A DNA stretch of 64,000 nt. Source: Owenia fusiformis (Eukaryota > Annelida > Polychaeta > Sabellida > Oweniidae). A model generated the notes under the pieces. That model was not told the origin of the DNA. It searched no databases and was given only the letters and a program-made list of their open reading frames with translations. Position 1 is the first letter of the stretch. The number at the start of each line of letters is the position of its first letter. Where the stretch lies: assembly GCA_903813345.2 (NCBI GenBank), contig CAIIXF020000006.1, forward strand, positions 8,422,989 through 8,486,988, read 5' to 3'. This document shows positions 25,101-40,100 of the stretch, piece after piece. A program made the translations under genes and the position numbers.

Positions 25101-28100
25101 CATGTATTATTCAATTCAAATAATTGTCTTCAGTTGTAAAAATCCAATGTTCACTTTACAATGTTTAATGGTTAAGTTATAATCGATTCAAAGTGCAAAA
25201 ATGGCTGAAAAATGTTTAAATTCTCCCAAATAATAAGAATGGTAACCATTTTTATAGAAAAATAATACGTTATTGTAAAAATGTTTAGTTTTCCGGAAAT
25301 AAAGTGTGCACTTTTTTAGAAAATAGACATGAAAAGGAATGACATTAGCCAGAAATATTCTAAAATTGAAACAATCTTTTGTTTTGATGCTCTCTAGATC
25401 TGATTCTCTCTTTAAAGATGCATAATGCCATGGGTTTCTCCCCCAGGCAATCAATGATGTCCTATTGTTATTGCTCATATAATACCTCACATATCATGGA
25501 TATATCTTGAGAATAACTTTTGGGTATATTATTGCCGAAATATCGGAAATAATCAACAGAACAACCAAACTGCAGAATTAAACACCATCGATTCTTCGGC
25601 TAGCGAGGGGAATCTCCATTGAGTCACACAAGCGCCTTGAACCAGGCAGCCAATCTGGTATATGATAAACAAATTCAACGACCAATCAGATAACAGGAGG
25701 ACTTTCCCGGTATATTCAAACTTCAGATTGAATTAATTTCTTCGAAAATAATTAGATTGGCCAGCACAATAGCAAAATTAACACTGAAAGAGGGGGATTT
25801 GGGACTTCTTCTTTGGTAAGTAGATGGTATATATGTGGTGAAATTCAATATGCAAAAAAGTCCAGAGGGGTCTTGGTTGTGCTATCCTATGGCATAGAGC
25901 CTCATAACAGAAAACGACAGAACAGGAATCGACAAAACCATGCTGGATTTCAAACATTTTTTTTAACCAAGATATCAGGGTTCTGTTTTGACCTCCAGTC
26001 AGTTTAACTATTTCCACATATCATTTAAATAACCAGGATCACAATGTACACAGTCAGAATGACCCTAAACATGATGAAATAACTTTTTCAGCCCTCTGAA
26101 AATGTGACTGAAAAATAGCTAAAAGTAGGAGCTTCAAGCAAAGGTCACTGAACAGAATCTTTCGAATTTTTCAGAAAAGGTGCCAAATATATTGCTCTAA
26201 ATGATACAATATTTGAAATTTTTGAAAATTAGATTGCTTTTCAATTCATTTTTTTCAAATTTTCAAAGATTGCATCATTGAGAACAATATATTGGGCACA
26301 TTTTCTGAAAAATTCAAAAGATTCTGTTCAGTGACCTTGCCCAAGCTTGTACTTTTAGCTACATTTCAGTCACATTTTCAGAGGGCTGAAAATGTTATTT
26401 CATCATGTTTAAAAATAAAAATAATGTATTTGACATAGAATATTACAAAAGCAATGAAGCACATACATGTAATCATTAATCAATAGTCTACAGATTATGA
26501 AATAACACTATACTTACATGTATTTCGTCAAATTTTTGAGGAGGCAACTCTACCGTTTGTTAATTTATGCCAAATTCGCTTAAAGTCCCCGTCTAACGTT
26601 TGAAAATATTTTTTTTATCATTCATTTACAATTTGTCAGGACTTAAAAAGTGATTTTAGAGATTTTTGAACAAAAAAAATTTTTTTGAAAAAAAAGTTAT
26701 GAGCATTTCATTTCTCAAATATTCAAATTTCCCGCCATTTTACAAAAAAAATTTGAAAGGTGCACGTAAGATATGGCAAGCCATTTTCAAAGGGCTATAT
26801 CTTTAGTTCGAAGAATACTTTAACCACAAAAACAAAAGGTTCTGTTAGATCCATGTCTTGTCTTCAATAAATGACAGTAGGATGATAATCAAGTTGAATG
26901 GATTATCTCTTAAGCTGTTCCTAATCCAACCATCTTCACCAAATTTTCCCTAATTCGGACGCAATTTTCACCAAAAATGCAGCATTTTATTTCAGCTTTT
27001 ATGGCAAAATTACAATTTATTGCAAGGAATGATCTACCTCTAAAAAGGAAAACTTGATTACTTTGGGATTAGGATAATCCAAAAACAATAACTTTTTTAG
27101 GCCGAATTTTTGACCTAAAAGTAGCAATTTTTTAATGAGATTAATGCACGAAAACATTGAGCTATGTCACATAATTGATTTCCAAAAAGAAAAAAATGAT
27201 CTAAATGAGATAAGCATTATCTCTTAATCCATTTGTCATTTTTACCTCATAGGCCATGACCTTAGTGTGAAGTGTATGAAAAGATGTCACTTAGAGTGAC
27301 ATTTAGATGTACCCTATTTTATGCAATGATGTTTATAGATAGAGTTATATATGTTCCATAGATGGCATGATATATTCTACATGTGCTTAATACCCTGAGT
27401 GTGTATTCATTGTTGCATAATTGCGTATTATAGAAATGAGCATGCATGGATATGTCAACATGACTGTGTCGTGTAAAGTATGTTCAGTAAAACATAAATG
27501 TGTTTATATGCACACTAGTATCTTGTTGACCTATATTCAGCACTGTATTGATGTATAGGCCACTTATTAGGGTCATAATTCAATCATGAAGTGTAGAGGC
27601 ATAGATTCCAAACCAGGAAGTATTTTTATGTCTGTCAAAATCCATTTGCATCCTAAGCATCCCTACATCTTATCCACATATGTTACTACATAATGAAACA
27701 TAATAGTATATTCTTTGGTTTTACAAAGTTGTATGATTTTTGATAAGTGTAAAAGTTGTTTTTGGAGCATTTTTCTATAGCCATTTTGTAGGGGGGAAAA
27801 GATGAAAAAATGCACAATCATTTAATTTTAAGTATGACCTGAATCGATTGCAAACTTCATATTTGCACATTTGATGAGATAAATCATTTGTGTCATATTA
27901 TGAAATTATTAAGGTTGCAGTCGATTCAGGTCATAGTGTATCTTTAGTATTTTGGTGGTAATCAATGGAAACCAATGGCCTCTATAGGGATCTGCTGATA
28001 TCCTCATGTTAAGTCAATGATGCACAGTCCCATGTTAGTCAATACAACCTTACTGAACTAAATGGCCCCTATTTCAGCCTATATTTGCCCGAGCACTTTA

Positions 28101-31100
28101 ATATTTTCCAAAGAGTTATAACATTCTATTCTTCATGTTACACCTAAGAATTATTTATTTTGACCATGGGGATATTATTTGCCAATAAACGCGCCTGTTC
28201 TTTTTATTGGATTGTTTTTGCTGCTTGGGATTTTTATGGAATAAACAGTTTAATGCTATGGGTTTTACCCTTTGACAATAGGTGTATTGCCTTGTGTAAT
28301 TATGATATTGTCACTCGATCACTCTATTCCCTCAGTCAATACCTCGGGCTTTGTATGAAAAACCTTATACCTCGTACCCACGTACCCGCGTACTTGGGGC
28401 ATGATATATTCTTTGAAGAGTTTAATTCTAAGGTTTCAGATTATTCAGATTATATGAATTGTTGGTGCATTAATGCACTTGTAGACCTACATGTTTGAAT
28501 GGCGCTATTTTGACAATCAATGAAAAACTAACATTAACAATTCTGGCTTTATTTTATGACTCTATATCTATCTATCTTTGACTAGACGAATTTCACATCT
28601 ATGGATACTATGAATGTATTTATAACTCAGATAGCATTAGATTGAATAATCTTTTAGAACTTTAAAAATTGAACCCTTCAAAACGGTATCACCACCCATG
28701 TACATGGGTATGAGATACGAATGTCACCACCTTGTAGTTTAAGTCAAATCCTGAAAAGAAAAGGTTATTTGAAGCAAGTTGAAAAATGCCTTTTTAAACT
28801 TTTTGAACTTGAGAGGTCAAATGTCAAATCAAAAGTCAGATTTGACTTCTGAGAACTTGTAGGTGATTTTGAAAATTCTGTCAATTCGAAGCAAGTTGAA
28901 AAATACCTTTTAGACCCTCTTTACTTTGAGGTCATTGGCGGTCAATAATTGTAAAATCTAAAGTCAGATTTGAATTTTTGAGACCCTGACGATCATTTTG
29001 CAAAAATGATCAATTTGAAGACTTGTTCACCTTCAAGAATGTACAGTAGTAAGAAAGAGGAGTGCATTCTTGTTGTATTGTTTTTAGAGAATGGACACTG
29101 TAAGCTATCTAAAACAAGTGTGGTACAAAATATGATTGACAGTGTTTGGCTCAATATTACACCTTGACTGTCACATGCAGTGCACCGAAGCTGTACTTAT
29201 TAAACCATTTTCAATCACTCAATAGTTGAATTGTAAACACAAAATAAATACACTTTTTAACTGTACCTTGCCTGATACATGCGGTGCATTGAAGCTGAAC
29301 CAATTAAAACAACCCACTTCTCTACACATTTACCTCACAGTTAATACAAAAGAAATTTTCTAAACTTGGATCATGGGTCATTTACCCTTCCTAAGAGTCA
29401 GTGTGGGTTTTAAGTTAGATAAATTATTCGAAATGGGTCTTATGAGAACTAATAGCCTCAGGCCAAGCCCCTTTGCTATTATTTCTCATAAAACCCAGTA
29501 CTCATAGTTTATCCATAACTGAATGAACGATTAGAGGATTCAGTGACCTTCTATAAAATTACAAACTGAACATGTTGCTATACCTTAGACGACTACCTGG
29601 TTGTTATTCACTAAAGGGGGTCTCATTATAGGTTGGCATATAAAAATGCTTTTGGGTTCAATGACTGCCACATGCACTTGGTTCGGGGTTGTTGTTTTTA
29701 GGGGCTGTAATTAGAATTAGAGGTTTTGGTTTTAATAAGGGATCCCAAACTTATCTGTAGGCCATAGGCCTATGTAAAAGTAGTAGTAAGATTATGAACA
29801 TCGAGAGCACTCATAAGCTGCCTTCCTACTACTTTTCCCTAGGCCTATGCTGTAGGTCAATCAACGGAATTATGATTAAGCTTAGGGGTGCTGTGATTCA
29901 AGAAATTAATAGATGCTGCATCTAATATAACACCATTGTAATTAAGAGCATTCTTGAGTGGATTTGACCTAGGATGAAGAAACTACAAAGGTGACCATGG
30001 GCTTTGAAACCCCCTTACAAGTAGTATTCGCGAATTCAACTAACATCTGCCAGATCAACCTACTATTTTATGGCTCATTAGATATAAATAGCACCTGCCA
30101 CTATTCATTCGTATTAAAATGAATTTGCCATCAACAGTAGGTTAAATCATCGCCTTTTACCCAACATATGACATTATGAATACTATCAAAGTGCAGTCTA
30201 ATACCGAGTGAGCCAAAAATATAGCCCAAACAAATTCCGCATCTGTTAAAGTGTTATTTCGCATAATAAAACCTTGTTGAATGTTCTTTCATTTTACTAA
30301 GTTTAATTATTACCACCTTGCCGGGCCAGTTCTAGGGGTTTTAGTGCTAGTTTAGAAGGCGTTCATTTTACTATGTCGACCTAAGAAATGTGTGATGTCA
30401 TAGTGGTGGTCCATATGGACCGGTGTGAAAGAAATTATGGTCCCCCAGGGATTATGGTCCCCTTTCCTAACAGCCCTTACTGGCCCTGATTGTGTATAAG
30501 ATAATAAGGGAAAGAGTTGTAATTAGGTCACCATATAAATCAATGGAGAGTAGGACCATGATTTGATAGGACCTCCTACCCTTTTACACCGGTCTAGAAT
30601 ATATTCTGGACCGGCAATTTTTCCCCGGGAAATTAGATATCGTTCAGTGCGTAAGATTTTCTTGCTATTTCAGCCCTGGTCGTTAACGGTGGTAATAATA
30701 CTAATAATAACGTCATTTCTGCGAACAATATAGTGAAATATTGGACCTTGGGCCTTTGGCCCTCGGTCCAATATTTCACTATATTGCCCTTAGAAATGTC
30801 GTTATTATCGACCCTGCCCAAATAGTCTTGGATTTTATGGCTATAAAACGAAACATGGTCCAAAATGCCAGCCTCATCTCATGACTACGGGCTATCTCTG
30901 AGATAATGTCAACCCCTACAACAAGTAAGAGAACAATTTCTGTGATGGTGACCTTACATTCTCAACCGACCAGTGCAGGTCTGCCTGAAGGGATGAGGCT
31001 GAAATTTGTAGAATGGCCATAGAATTGTGACCTTGAGGAATGGACCCATAAAACATGGTTAAATACAAAAAGATTTTACATGGTAAAATTAACTAAATAT

Positions 31101-34100
31101 GATTTCAACTCATACTGGATGAATGAGCTAATAACATTTCTTTGGATGACATTTTTTGCCTCACCCTGTGATTCATTTTATTTTTACACTTATTCATTTC
31201 AGCCTGCCCAAACAAAGAGTCTAGGTTGAATAGCCAAAACCAGGCACATGTAATTAGAAAGAACTATTCAGTATATAAATAGCTCTACGTGAATGACACA
31301 ACTGTTTTATACACAAACAATTGTCAAGGTAAAATACAGGATTAAGGCAATCCATAAGGCTGAGGAAGTCACTATCCGAGTGTTTGAAACAGCGAAACAA
31401 ATTATTCATGACACTTAGCTGCCCTCTATTTTGTAATTGTATAATATAAGTATGAAGCACCTTCCCAGCTAACAATTTTACGTTGTGATAACGTCGTCAG
31501 AATATATGTCTCAAGTTGTAGCAACGTTAAATATGGAACGTTGTAGGTACAGGAAGGTGTGGACTCGCACAGATGTTTAAATAACGTTACATTTGACTTA
31601 AATATCACGTGTCAGGAACGTAGTAGCGACCTTAACAATTACGTCGCCAAAATAACGAAAATGTAACGTACTTACATTACGTCATAAATACGTGGCCAAT
31701 CTAAATTTCTGGTAACGTTGATATGGAACGTTGTAGGTACAGGAAGGTGTGGACTCGCACAGATGTTTAAAGAACGTTACATTTGACTTAAATATCACGT
31801 GTCAGGAACGTAGTAGCGACCTTAACAATTACGTCGCCAAAATAACGAAACTGTAACGTACTTACATTACGTCATATATACGTGGCCAATCTAAATTTCT
31901 GGTAACGTTGATATGGAACGTTGTAGGTACAGGAAGGTGTGGACTCGCATAGATGTTTAAAGAACGTTACATTTGACTTAAATATCACGTGTCAGGAACG
32001 TAGTAGCGACCTTAACAATTACGTCGCCAAAATAACGAAAATGTAACGTACTTACATTACGTCATAAATACGTGGCCAATCTAAATTTCTGGTAACGTTG
32101 ATATGGAACGTTGTGGGTACAGGAAGGTGTGGACTCGCACAGATGTTTAAAGAACGTTACATTTGACTTACATATCACGTGTCAGGAACGTAGTAGCGAC
32201 CTTAACAATAACGTTACCAAAATAACGAAACTGTAACGTACTTACATTACGTCATATATACGTGGCCAATCTAAATTTCTGGTAACGTTGATATGGAACG
32301 TTGTAGGTACAGGAAGGTGTGGACTCGCATAGATGTTTAAAGAACGTTACATTTGACTTAAATATCACGTGTCAGGAACGTAGTAGCGACCTTAACAATT
32401 ACGTCACCAAAATAACGAAAATGTAACGTACTTACATTACGTCATAAATACGTGGCCAATCTAAATTTCTGGTAACGTTGATATGGAACGTTGTAGGTAC
32501 AGGAAGGTGTGGACTCGCACAGATGTTTAAAGAACGTTACATTTGACTTAAATATCACGTGCCAGGAACGTAGAACCAACCTAAACGATGACTTCGCCAA
32601 AATAACGAAAACGTAACGTACTTACATTACGTCATAAATACGTGGCCAATCTAAATTTCTGGTAACGTTGATATGGAACGTTGTAGGTACAGGAAGGTGT
32701 GGACTCGCACAGATGTTTAAAGAACGTTACATTTGACTTAAATATCACGTGTCAGGAACGTAGTAGCGACCTTAACAATTACGTCGCCAAAATAACGAAA
32801 CTGTAACGTACTTACATTACGTCATATATACGTGGCCAATCTAAATTTCTGGTAACGTTGATATGGAACGTTGTAGGTACAGGAAGGTGTGGACTCGCAT
32901 AGATGTTTAAAGAACGTTACATTTGACTTAAATATCACGTGTCAGGAACGTAGTAGCGACCTTAACAATTACGTCACCAAAATAACGAAAATGTAACGTA
33001 CTCACATTACGTCATATATACGTGGCCAATCTAAATTTCTGGTAACGTTGATATGGAACGTTGTAGGTACAGGAAGGTGTGGACTCGCACAGATGTTTAA
33101 AGAACGTTACATTTGACTTAAATATCACGTGCCAGGAACGTGGAACCAACCTAGACGAGGACTTCGCCAAAATAACGAAAATGTAACGTACTTACATTAC
33201 GTCATAAATACGTGGCCAATCTAAATTTCTGATACGTTAATTATGGAACGTTGTAGGTACAGGAAGTTGTGGACTCGCACAGATGTTCAAAGAACGTTAC
33301 ATTTGACTTAAATATCACGTGCCAGGAACGTAGAACCAACCTAAACGATAACTTCGCAAAAATAACGAGACTGTAATGTGCTTATGCAACGTCACATATA
33401 CGTGGCCAGTTTTAAGTTCTGGTACGTTAATTATGGAACGTTGTAGGTACAGGAAGGTGTGGACTCGCACAGATGTTTAAAGAACGTTACATTTGACTTA
33501 AATATTACGTGCCAGGAATGTAGAACCAACCTTAACAATGACTTCGCAAAAATAGTGAAACTGTAATGTGCTTATGCAACGTAACATATACCTGGCCAGT
33601 TTAAAGTTCTGGTAACGTTTGTCTTGGACCGATGTAGGCACAGGAAGGTCTGGACTCGCACAGATGTTTATACAACGTTACATTTTACTTAAATATCATG
33701 TGCTAGGAATGTAGTAGCAACCTTAACAATGACTGCAAAAATAAAATAACAGACTGTAACGTGCTAATGCAACGTCACATATACGTGGCCAAGTTAAAGT
33801 TCTGGTAACATTAACTATAGAACGTTGTAGGCAAAGGAAGGTGTGGACACGCATAAATGAGTATACAAGTTACGTTCGACTTAGATATCACGAGCCAGGA
33901 ATGTAGTACCAACCTTAACAACGACTTTGCCAAAATAAAGAGACTGTAACGTGCTTGTCACATACATGGCAAATTCATAACTTCTGGTTACATCAAGTTA
34001 GGACAACACATGCAAGGAATGTTCTAGTAACCTTAATTATGTCATCAACAAGATATAGTGATAGTAATGACTAACGTCCAGTTAAATGAATCATTACATG

Positions 34101-37100
34101 AACATAATTTAAAGTTCCTGTACAGGAAGATGTAGACACCGATGTTCAGTAAAATTATATATAACACACTAAGCCTAACATTTTCACATGTGAAGGTAAA
34201 ACACAACTAACTTATGCTTTGACTTATTAACAAATGTATATTGTTTTTCCAATAATTAATGAGTTAATACACAAGAACTTTTTTGAGCATCCAAATAGAG
34301 AATATTGACACACAGAATTGAACTTAAATATAATTACAGTCTCGTATGTCATCTATCAAAAATCTATCCTATCGTTAATAAGTTTTATTGAGTATTTTAT
34401 TAACCCCTAAACGGTTAAGGGGCAGGGGAGATTTGCCGTTCTGGCTTGTCTTAAAATTGAATTAGGCATATTTTAACTAATAAATCGTGACTATATTGTA
34501 TTTACTGAGGGATATACACTGTATCAAAAATCGAGCATTTAATAACTGATTTATCCTATACTTAGTAGATTATGAGAATTAAATATGCATTGAAATTTCC
34601 CATTTTTCCCCAATTTTTTTTTCACATTTTAAAAAAAAAGATTTTCACATTTATGAGTTTGATAATCTCAGAAACTTAAAAACCACTTTAAAACACCAAG
34701 AAAATGTGTATCTTAAGTATATTTTTGAATTTTGGAACTTTATAAGGTATATGACGTACCAAGAACATCAGTAGGTATGAAATACATCTGTTATGTACGG
34801 TCGGTTTTGGATACAGGGTTTATCCCTCGGGAAATATGTGTATATCCCTTGGTCCCTGCGGTTCGTCGGGATATACACATATTTCCCTTGGGATAAAACC
34901 TGTATCCAAAACCTCCCAGTACATAACCCTTGTATATCTCCCGCTCAACTCAGATATCAATTATATTCCCGCATGTTATTTACCTATAACACTACTAAGT
35001 ATGGGATTAACTTTGATGATATTTCGATATTTCATTTCCGAGATTGTGCCCAGATCTCGGCAGATCTATTCACCCCCTTTACTATGAATGTAATTATCTA
35101 TAGCCTAACTGTTTAGGGGTTATATTGTTATTTTTCTGAACGGGAATGAATAAATATTCTAATTTGAGCTTGAACAAATGCTCTATTAGTTAACATGGTA
35201 TTGATTTTCAAAAAGCAATAATGACCATTTTAAGTTGGGAATAAATCTAGAAAAATTGCATCATGAGCTCTCATTGGTCCTCATCACTTTCCAAATGTTT
35301 TTTCAAATGACTTGTACAGCTCAGTCGTTGTTTCCCTGGTTGCATGTTTAACACATTGCCATTTCTGCTTGTTTTTGGACATTTTCCTGGAAAAAATCAA
35401 TCTATTGAAAAGTATGAAATGTAACCTGTATACCCATACCCACTCTGTATATTTTGCAGTGTCATTTTCAACCAAAATTGAGCTAGCGATCTATTCTCAG
35501 TGTTCGCGTTGACGCCGTTTTTTGCCATTTTTACGGAAATTTCAGAAGGTTGGACGTAAAAATCAAAATCAACTTACGTCCCTAGGACGCAAAAATTATA
35601 AACTGCTTCAAGATAACTTTTACTGCAGCACAGTAGCGGTGAAACATGATTTTCATCAAGATTTTCAAACTCACTACCTTGATATACGAGCAATGATCCA
35701 GGTATATTTATATCGACAAATCTGATTGGCTATCATGACTACCAAAGATTAACAGGGTTTCCAGTATGAGACATGGATTTCGATTGGTTCCGATATATTA
35801 TGGAAAATGCCGCAATCGAAATGGAAGATCAAAACATACAATATTGCAGAAATCCCCTGTGGTTCCCCACAAATTGAAACGATTGTTTTTCACAATTATC
35901 TTTATCATTTCCACTAGAAACCATTATATAATGATCTAATGTTATACATCAAGATAAATGTTTAATGATAGATCGAGGTTTTTCATCTAAAAGTCTTCAG
36001 AATAAGGAGAAATGTTAATAAAAAGAAGCAAAAGTTCACGACCTTGACATGACCTTCAAGATCGCAGGTTTGTAAAATGTGAAAACAAAACTCTTAATTT
36101 GAGCATTTCCTTTATTCATTTCGGACTATTTTGGTATAACATTACTTAAGAATTGTGTAAAAAGGACCCAGTGATAGATATTTATCGGGAGGATGCATCA
36201 AATTACAATATATGTCATTTTTATCCCATTATAGTGTAAGCACTCTATTATCGCCCACTTTATTTTCACTTTCACAATATTTTCTTGAACTTTGTGAAGA
36301 AATAAGAGGGACGCAAAAAAATTAGATGGGGACTCAAATTTTTCAAATGGGTTGCGTCCCTGGGACTCAGAAATTTTAATGGCCAGCGCGAACACTGTAT
36401 TCTTTACAATCTCAGATACAATATGTCTCAAAGGTCTACAATGTGTTGTAAATCAGTAAGTTATTGAGGATTAAAAGTGCGAAAATCGGGAAAATTTTTA
36501 AATTCTTCCAAATATAAATATGGAAGCCATATATATAAAATAAAATACATAATTGTAAAATTCTTTGGTAAAATACTCTAGTATTCCTGAAGTAAAGTCT
36601 GCACTTTATATTTTTAGAATAGAATGACAAGGATCTTGCTAGATTTGATTCTGCTGTAAACTTAATATATATAAAATACTTCTATAATGAATAATAGATT
36701 AACCTGGACTTACCGAAGTCACTTTCCTCGCAACTCCCCAAGCTCAGAGGACTCTAGACTGCCTAACTTCCAAACCGTCAAATGTTCCATTCTGCTTGTA
36801 CTGCTAGTTTGTCTGAAATATTTTAGAGACTTGTAGTATAAACATTTTATTAGTTGGTTATCTGAAAATGCACCTGAGGGTGTAATCTTTCTTCCACCAG
36901 ATCTGATCTTTGTCTCAGGAGACTTTTTGGGACTACTCTGGGGTAAAACAATCCCTATGCTCATCTGTTTATAGATCCCTAGTAGCTTTTTGTACTATCC
37001 TTTTGTATTTCTACAGTAGAATCATATAGCCAAAACATTCCTTCGTTGACTCTCATAATCTTCATCCAATGATTTAACTAGAGATCTATTTATTAAAATA

Positions 37101-40100
37101 TTCTATTGGATAATAATTTGAAATGTTGGAACGGTAGGAAAGTAGATACCTGAGAATGACTCTTAACTTTCTGAGATAAAATATGGCAGGTCAACTTCGG
37201 GTCAGTGTGACACCTCTAGAAATAATATAGGCCTACCTGATTAGCATAACACCACTCATCTCAACACAGCCAAAATCATCTCAGGGTTATCATGGGTGAA
37301 GGCTACAACAATCCTGAAAACAGAATAGGTAGATGGGAAAATAGAGGACAATAGTAGTACTTTAAAAGACTGTTACTTTATTTCATACTTTTATTTCAAA
37401 TTGTATTGATTAAGATAAGACCTTTAAATTGTGAATATGATGAGTAAATCTACTGAGATGTTTTAACATTGTGTCAATCAGGATTAAGTTCAAACCTTTT
37501 AAAAGAACTTAATTATATAGCAGTCATACTTTTAAAATTTGCACAGGGCGCCAAATTAAATAGCACCAAATTAAAGCAATTTACAGTATCTCATTTGCTG
37601 TGAAACTGTGAAAGTTAAATAATAACTGCATTAAATACAAATGAATACTTTCTGAAGCAAAGAGCCACAAATGATGCAAGTTAATTAAATCAAACGATGA
37701 AATAATATACCTGATTAGTATGAAACACCATCATCTAAACACAACCAACAAGGTCTCAGGGTTATCATGGATGAAAGCTACAAAAATCTGGTTCATCTCC
37801 TACTTCTGAAAACAGAGTAGAGAACTATTGTACACTAAGATGGAAAAACAGATGACAATAGTAGTTTTTTTAAAGGCTGATAAAAGTTAACTTAACTTAA
37901 AAGAAATTAACTTTCATTGAATTCGATCAATAAAAACAAAGCTTAATTTCAGATTTGCTGAAGATGAAATACACTTTTCAGTCTCTATCAATTGTTAAAA
38001 GGCGTGTGCTTATAACAAACACCATTTCGATTAAAAAATATAAATATCAATAATCAGGCCCATAGCCAGGATTTGCCAAGGGGGTTCATTTTTCAAAAAT
38101 TTCCAGGGGGGGTTCACATTTGACAATTTTGGCCCAAATATGGACAAAATCACTTGAGAAGTGCTCAAAATGGTGAAAACTGCATGATTTTGAAAGAATT
38201 TTTTCAAAAATGACCGTTAGCTCAGCACCCTCCGCTCATTTGCTCCGCACCCAATATTTCCCACAGGCTCTGTCTGCATAGGGTGAATTTTGGAACATAA
38301 ATAAATGACATGTGAATTTGCTGAAGTGACGATTTCCCATGTTAAAAATAAGAGAATTTTAGAGAGACCATATATCATGCGATTTATCGCATTCTACCCC
38401 CACTTTAACAAAAACCCGTATGGCCCAGTTATCTACGCCTGACGTTGTTGGTCTACGACATTTCAGAATCAGGGAGTGGATAACAGGGCCAGACGAGTTT
38501 GGTTACCCCCACTTATGTTTTTTACAAATTTAAGTGGGGGTCGTAGAGTAGATGAGATTACAGTAAAATTTTGAATGTTTGGAACTTCTCTGAATCTAAA
38601 AAATAAGCAATTAAAGGACCACATTGAAACAGAACATGTAAAAATAGAAACATTTATACATGTTCTTACTTTTGTTTATTTTAGTTTGTTTTGTAGTTTA
38701 GCTATCATATCTGTGACCTCATATTTCAATGCTTCTCTGCCATGTTGTTTTCAAAAAAATTAAAGAACTCCCTAAATATAGTATGCTATCTATTCACTGG
38801 TGATCCGCTCGATTACACTGGTTACCGAAACGGTTCATTTTGGTAACAAAATGTCGGAACGTCGAAGGTACGATTTTTCTTTTTTCCTTATTTCACGCAT
38901 TGTAGGCAGAATCCCCACAACATTTTTTCTCACAAACATGTATCAGCATCATATGTTTTAGAAAATGAACATGTTTGCGAAAAATAGGCATAGCTCAGAA
39001 GACAACAGAATCATCGATTTAATTCCTCACTTAAGTTACACAAACGGTTCGAGTTAAAAGTGCAGATCTTAACTGTTTTTCGAAAAACCGTTTATGTAAC
39101 TTAAGTGAGGAATTAAATCGACGATTTCTGCCATCATGATTATCTATCAGGCTAAAGATGGCAATCACTGACTCCCCGGGCAATGTCTATTCTTTGAAAG
39201 AGGTAGATCTAACAGAGATCACCATCAAGATTAAGATAACTGCATAAACCATTTGCCATAAACACTTCACCATCCAATCAACACCTCTGCGCCAGATCCC
39301 AGGGACCGGATCGGACTTGAAAGTCGCTGATGGTTAATTGACCCCTGGACCCCTTGTAATTGACCTAACGAAAATTATGAACCAGGAATTATGATTGAAA
39401 ATCGTGATGAAATTGAAAATCAATAACATCGATTCAAATATCAGAATATTCAAAAGTCTAATTTCAACTGACAAAAATTTTGAAAATTGAAACGATCCCA
39501 ACTTTCACATGATATTATTTGTGTTCTCACTGCAAGTACCGGCCATGGAATGCTTTCATTTTAACCTTTGGTGATTGTGTAACATGCATGCATCATTCTT
39601 ACCTTCGAAAGCTGGCAGTACGGCTCCCAAGTTGCTTTTAAGCAGCAATATTCTTGAACTTGGAACTGTCCTCCATGTTGATTTCGACGCGGGAATTCCT
39701 CTATTTCTATTGGTTGATAGAACAGAATACGATAAAAAGCCGAACGAGAAATACATCAAATTTGCGAACGATGTACTTTCCGTTTGTAACGCTCGCCCTT
39801 GTTGAAAGGGACTAAAATTTTTGTCCCGAGGTCTGACAAATCGCCGGAAGAGTGGAGTTTTAGTCAATTTACCGATAATTCGCAAACTTTAGTCCCGGTG
39901 TAAAAGGGTAGGAGGTCCTATCAAATTATGGTCCTACTTTCCATTGATTTATATGGTGACCTAAATACAACTCTCCCTTATTATCGTATCCACAATCAGG
40001 GCCAGTAAGGGCCTTTAAGAAAGGGGACCATAATCCCCAGGGGACCATAATTTCTTTTACACCGGCAAGCTCCAGAGGAAGTCGACATGGACATCTATGA

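Noticed and set aside
28160-28498. 112-codon frame as a gene in intron 3
   Set aside because: It starts inside the right arm of the outer inverted repeat; no domain, no splice support.
31490-33990. CRISPR-like array
   Set aside because: Units are contiguous 190-bp tandem copies without unique spacers, in eukaryotic intronic DNA.
34793-35116. 107-codon frame
   Set aside because: It reads through a near-perfect palindrome inside a MITE.
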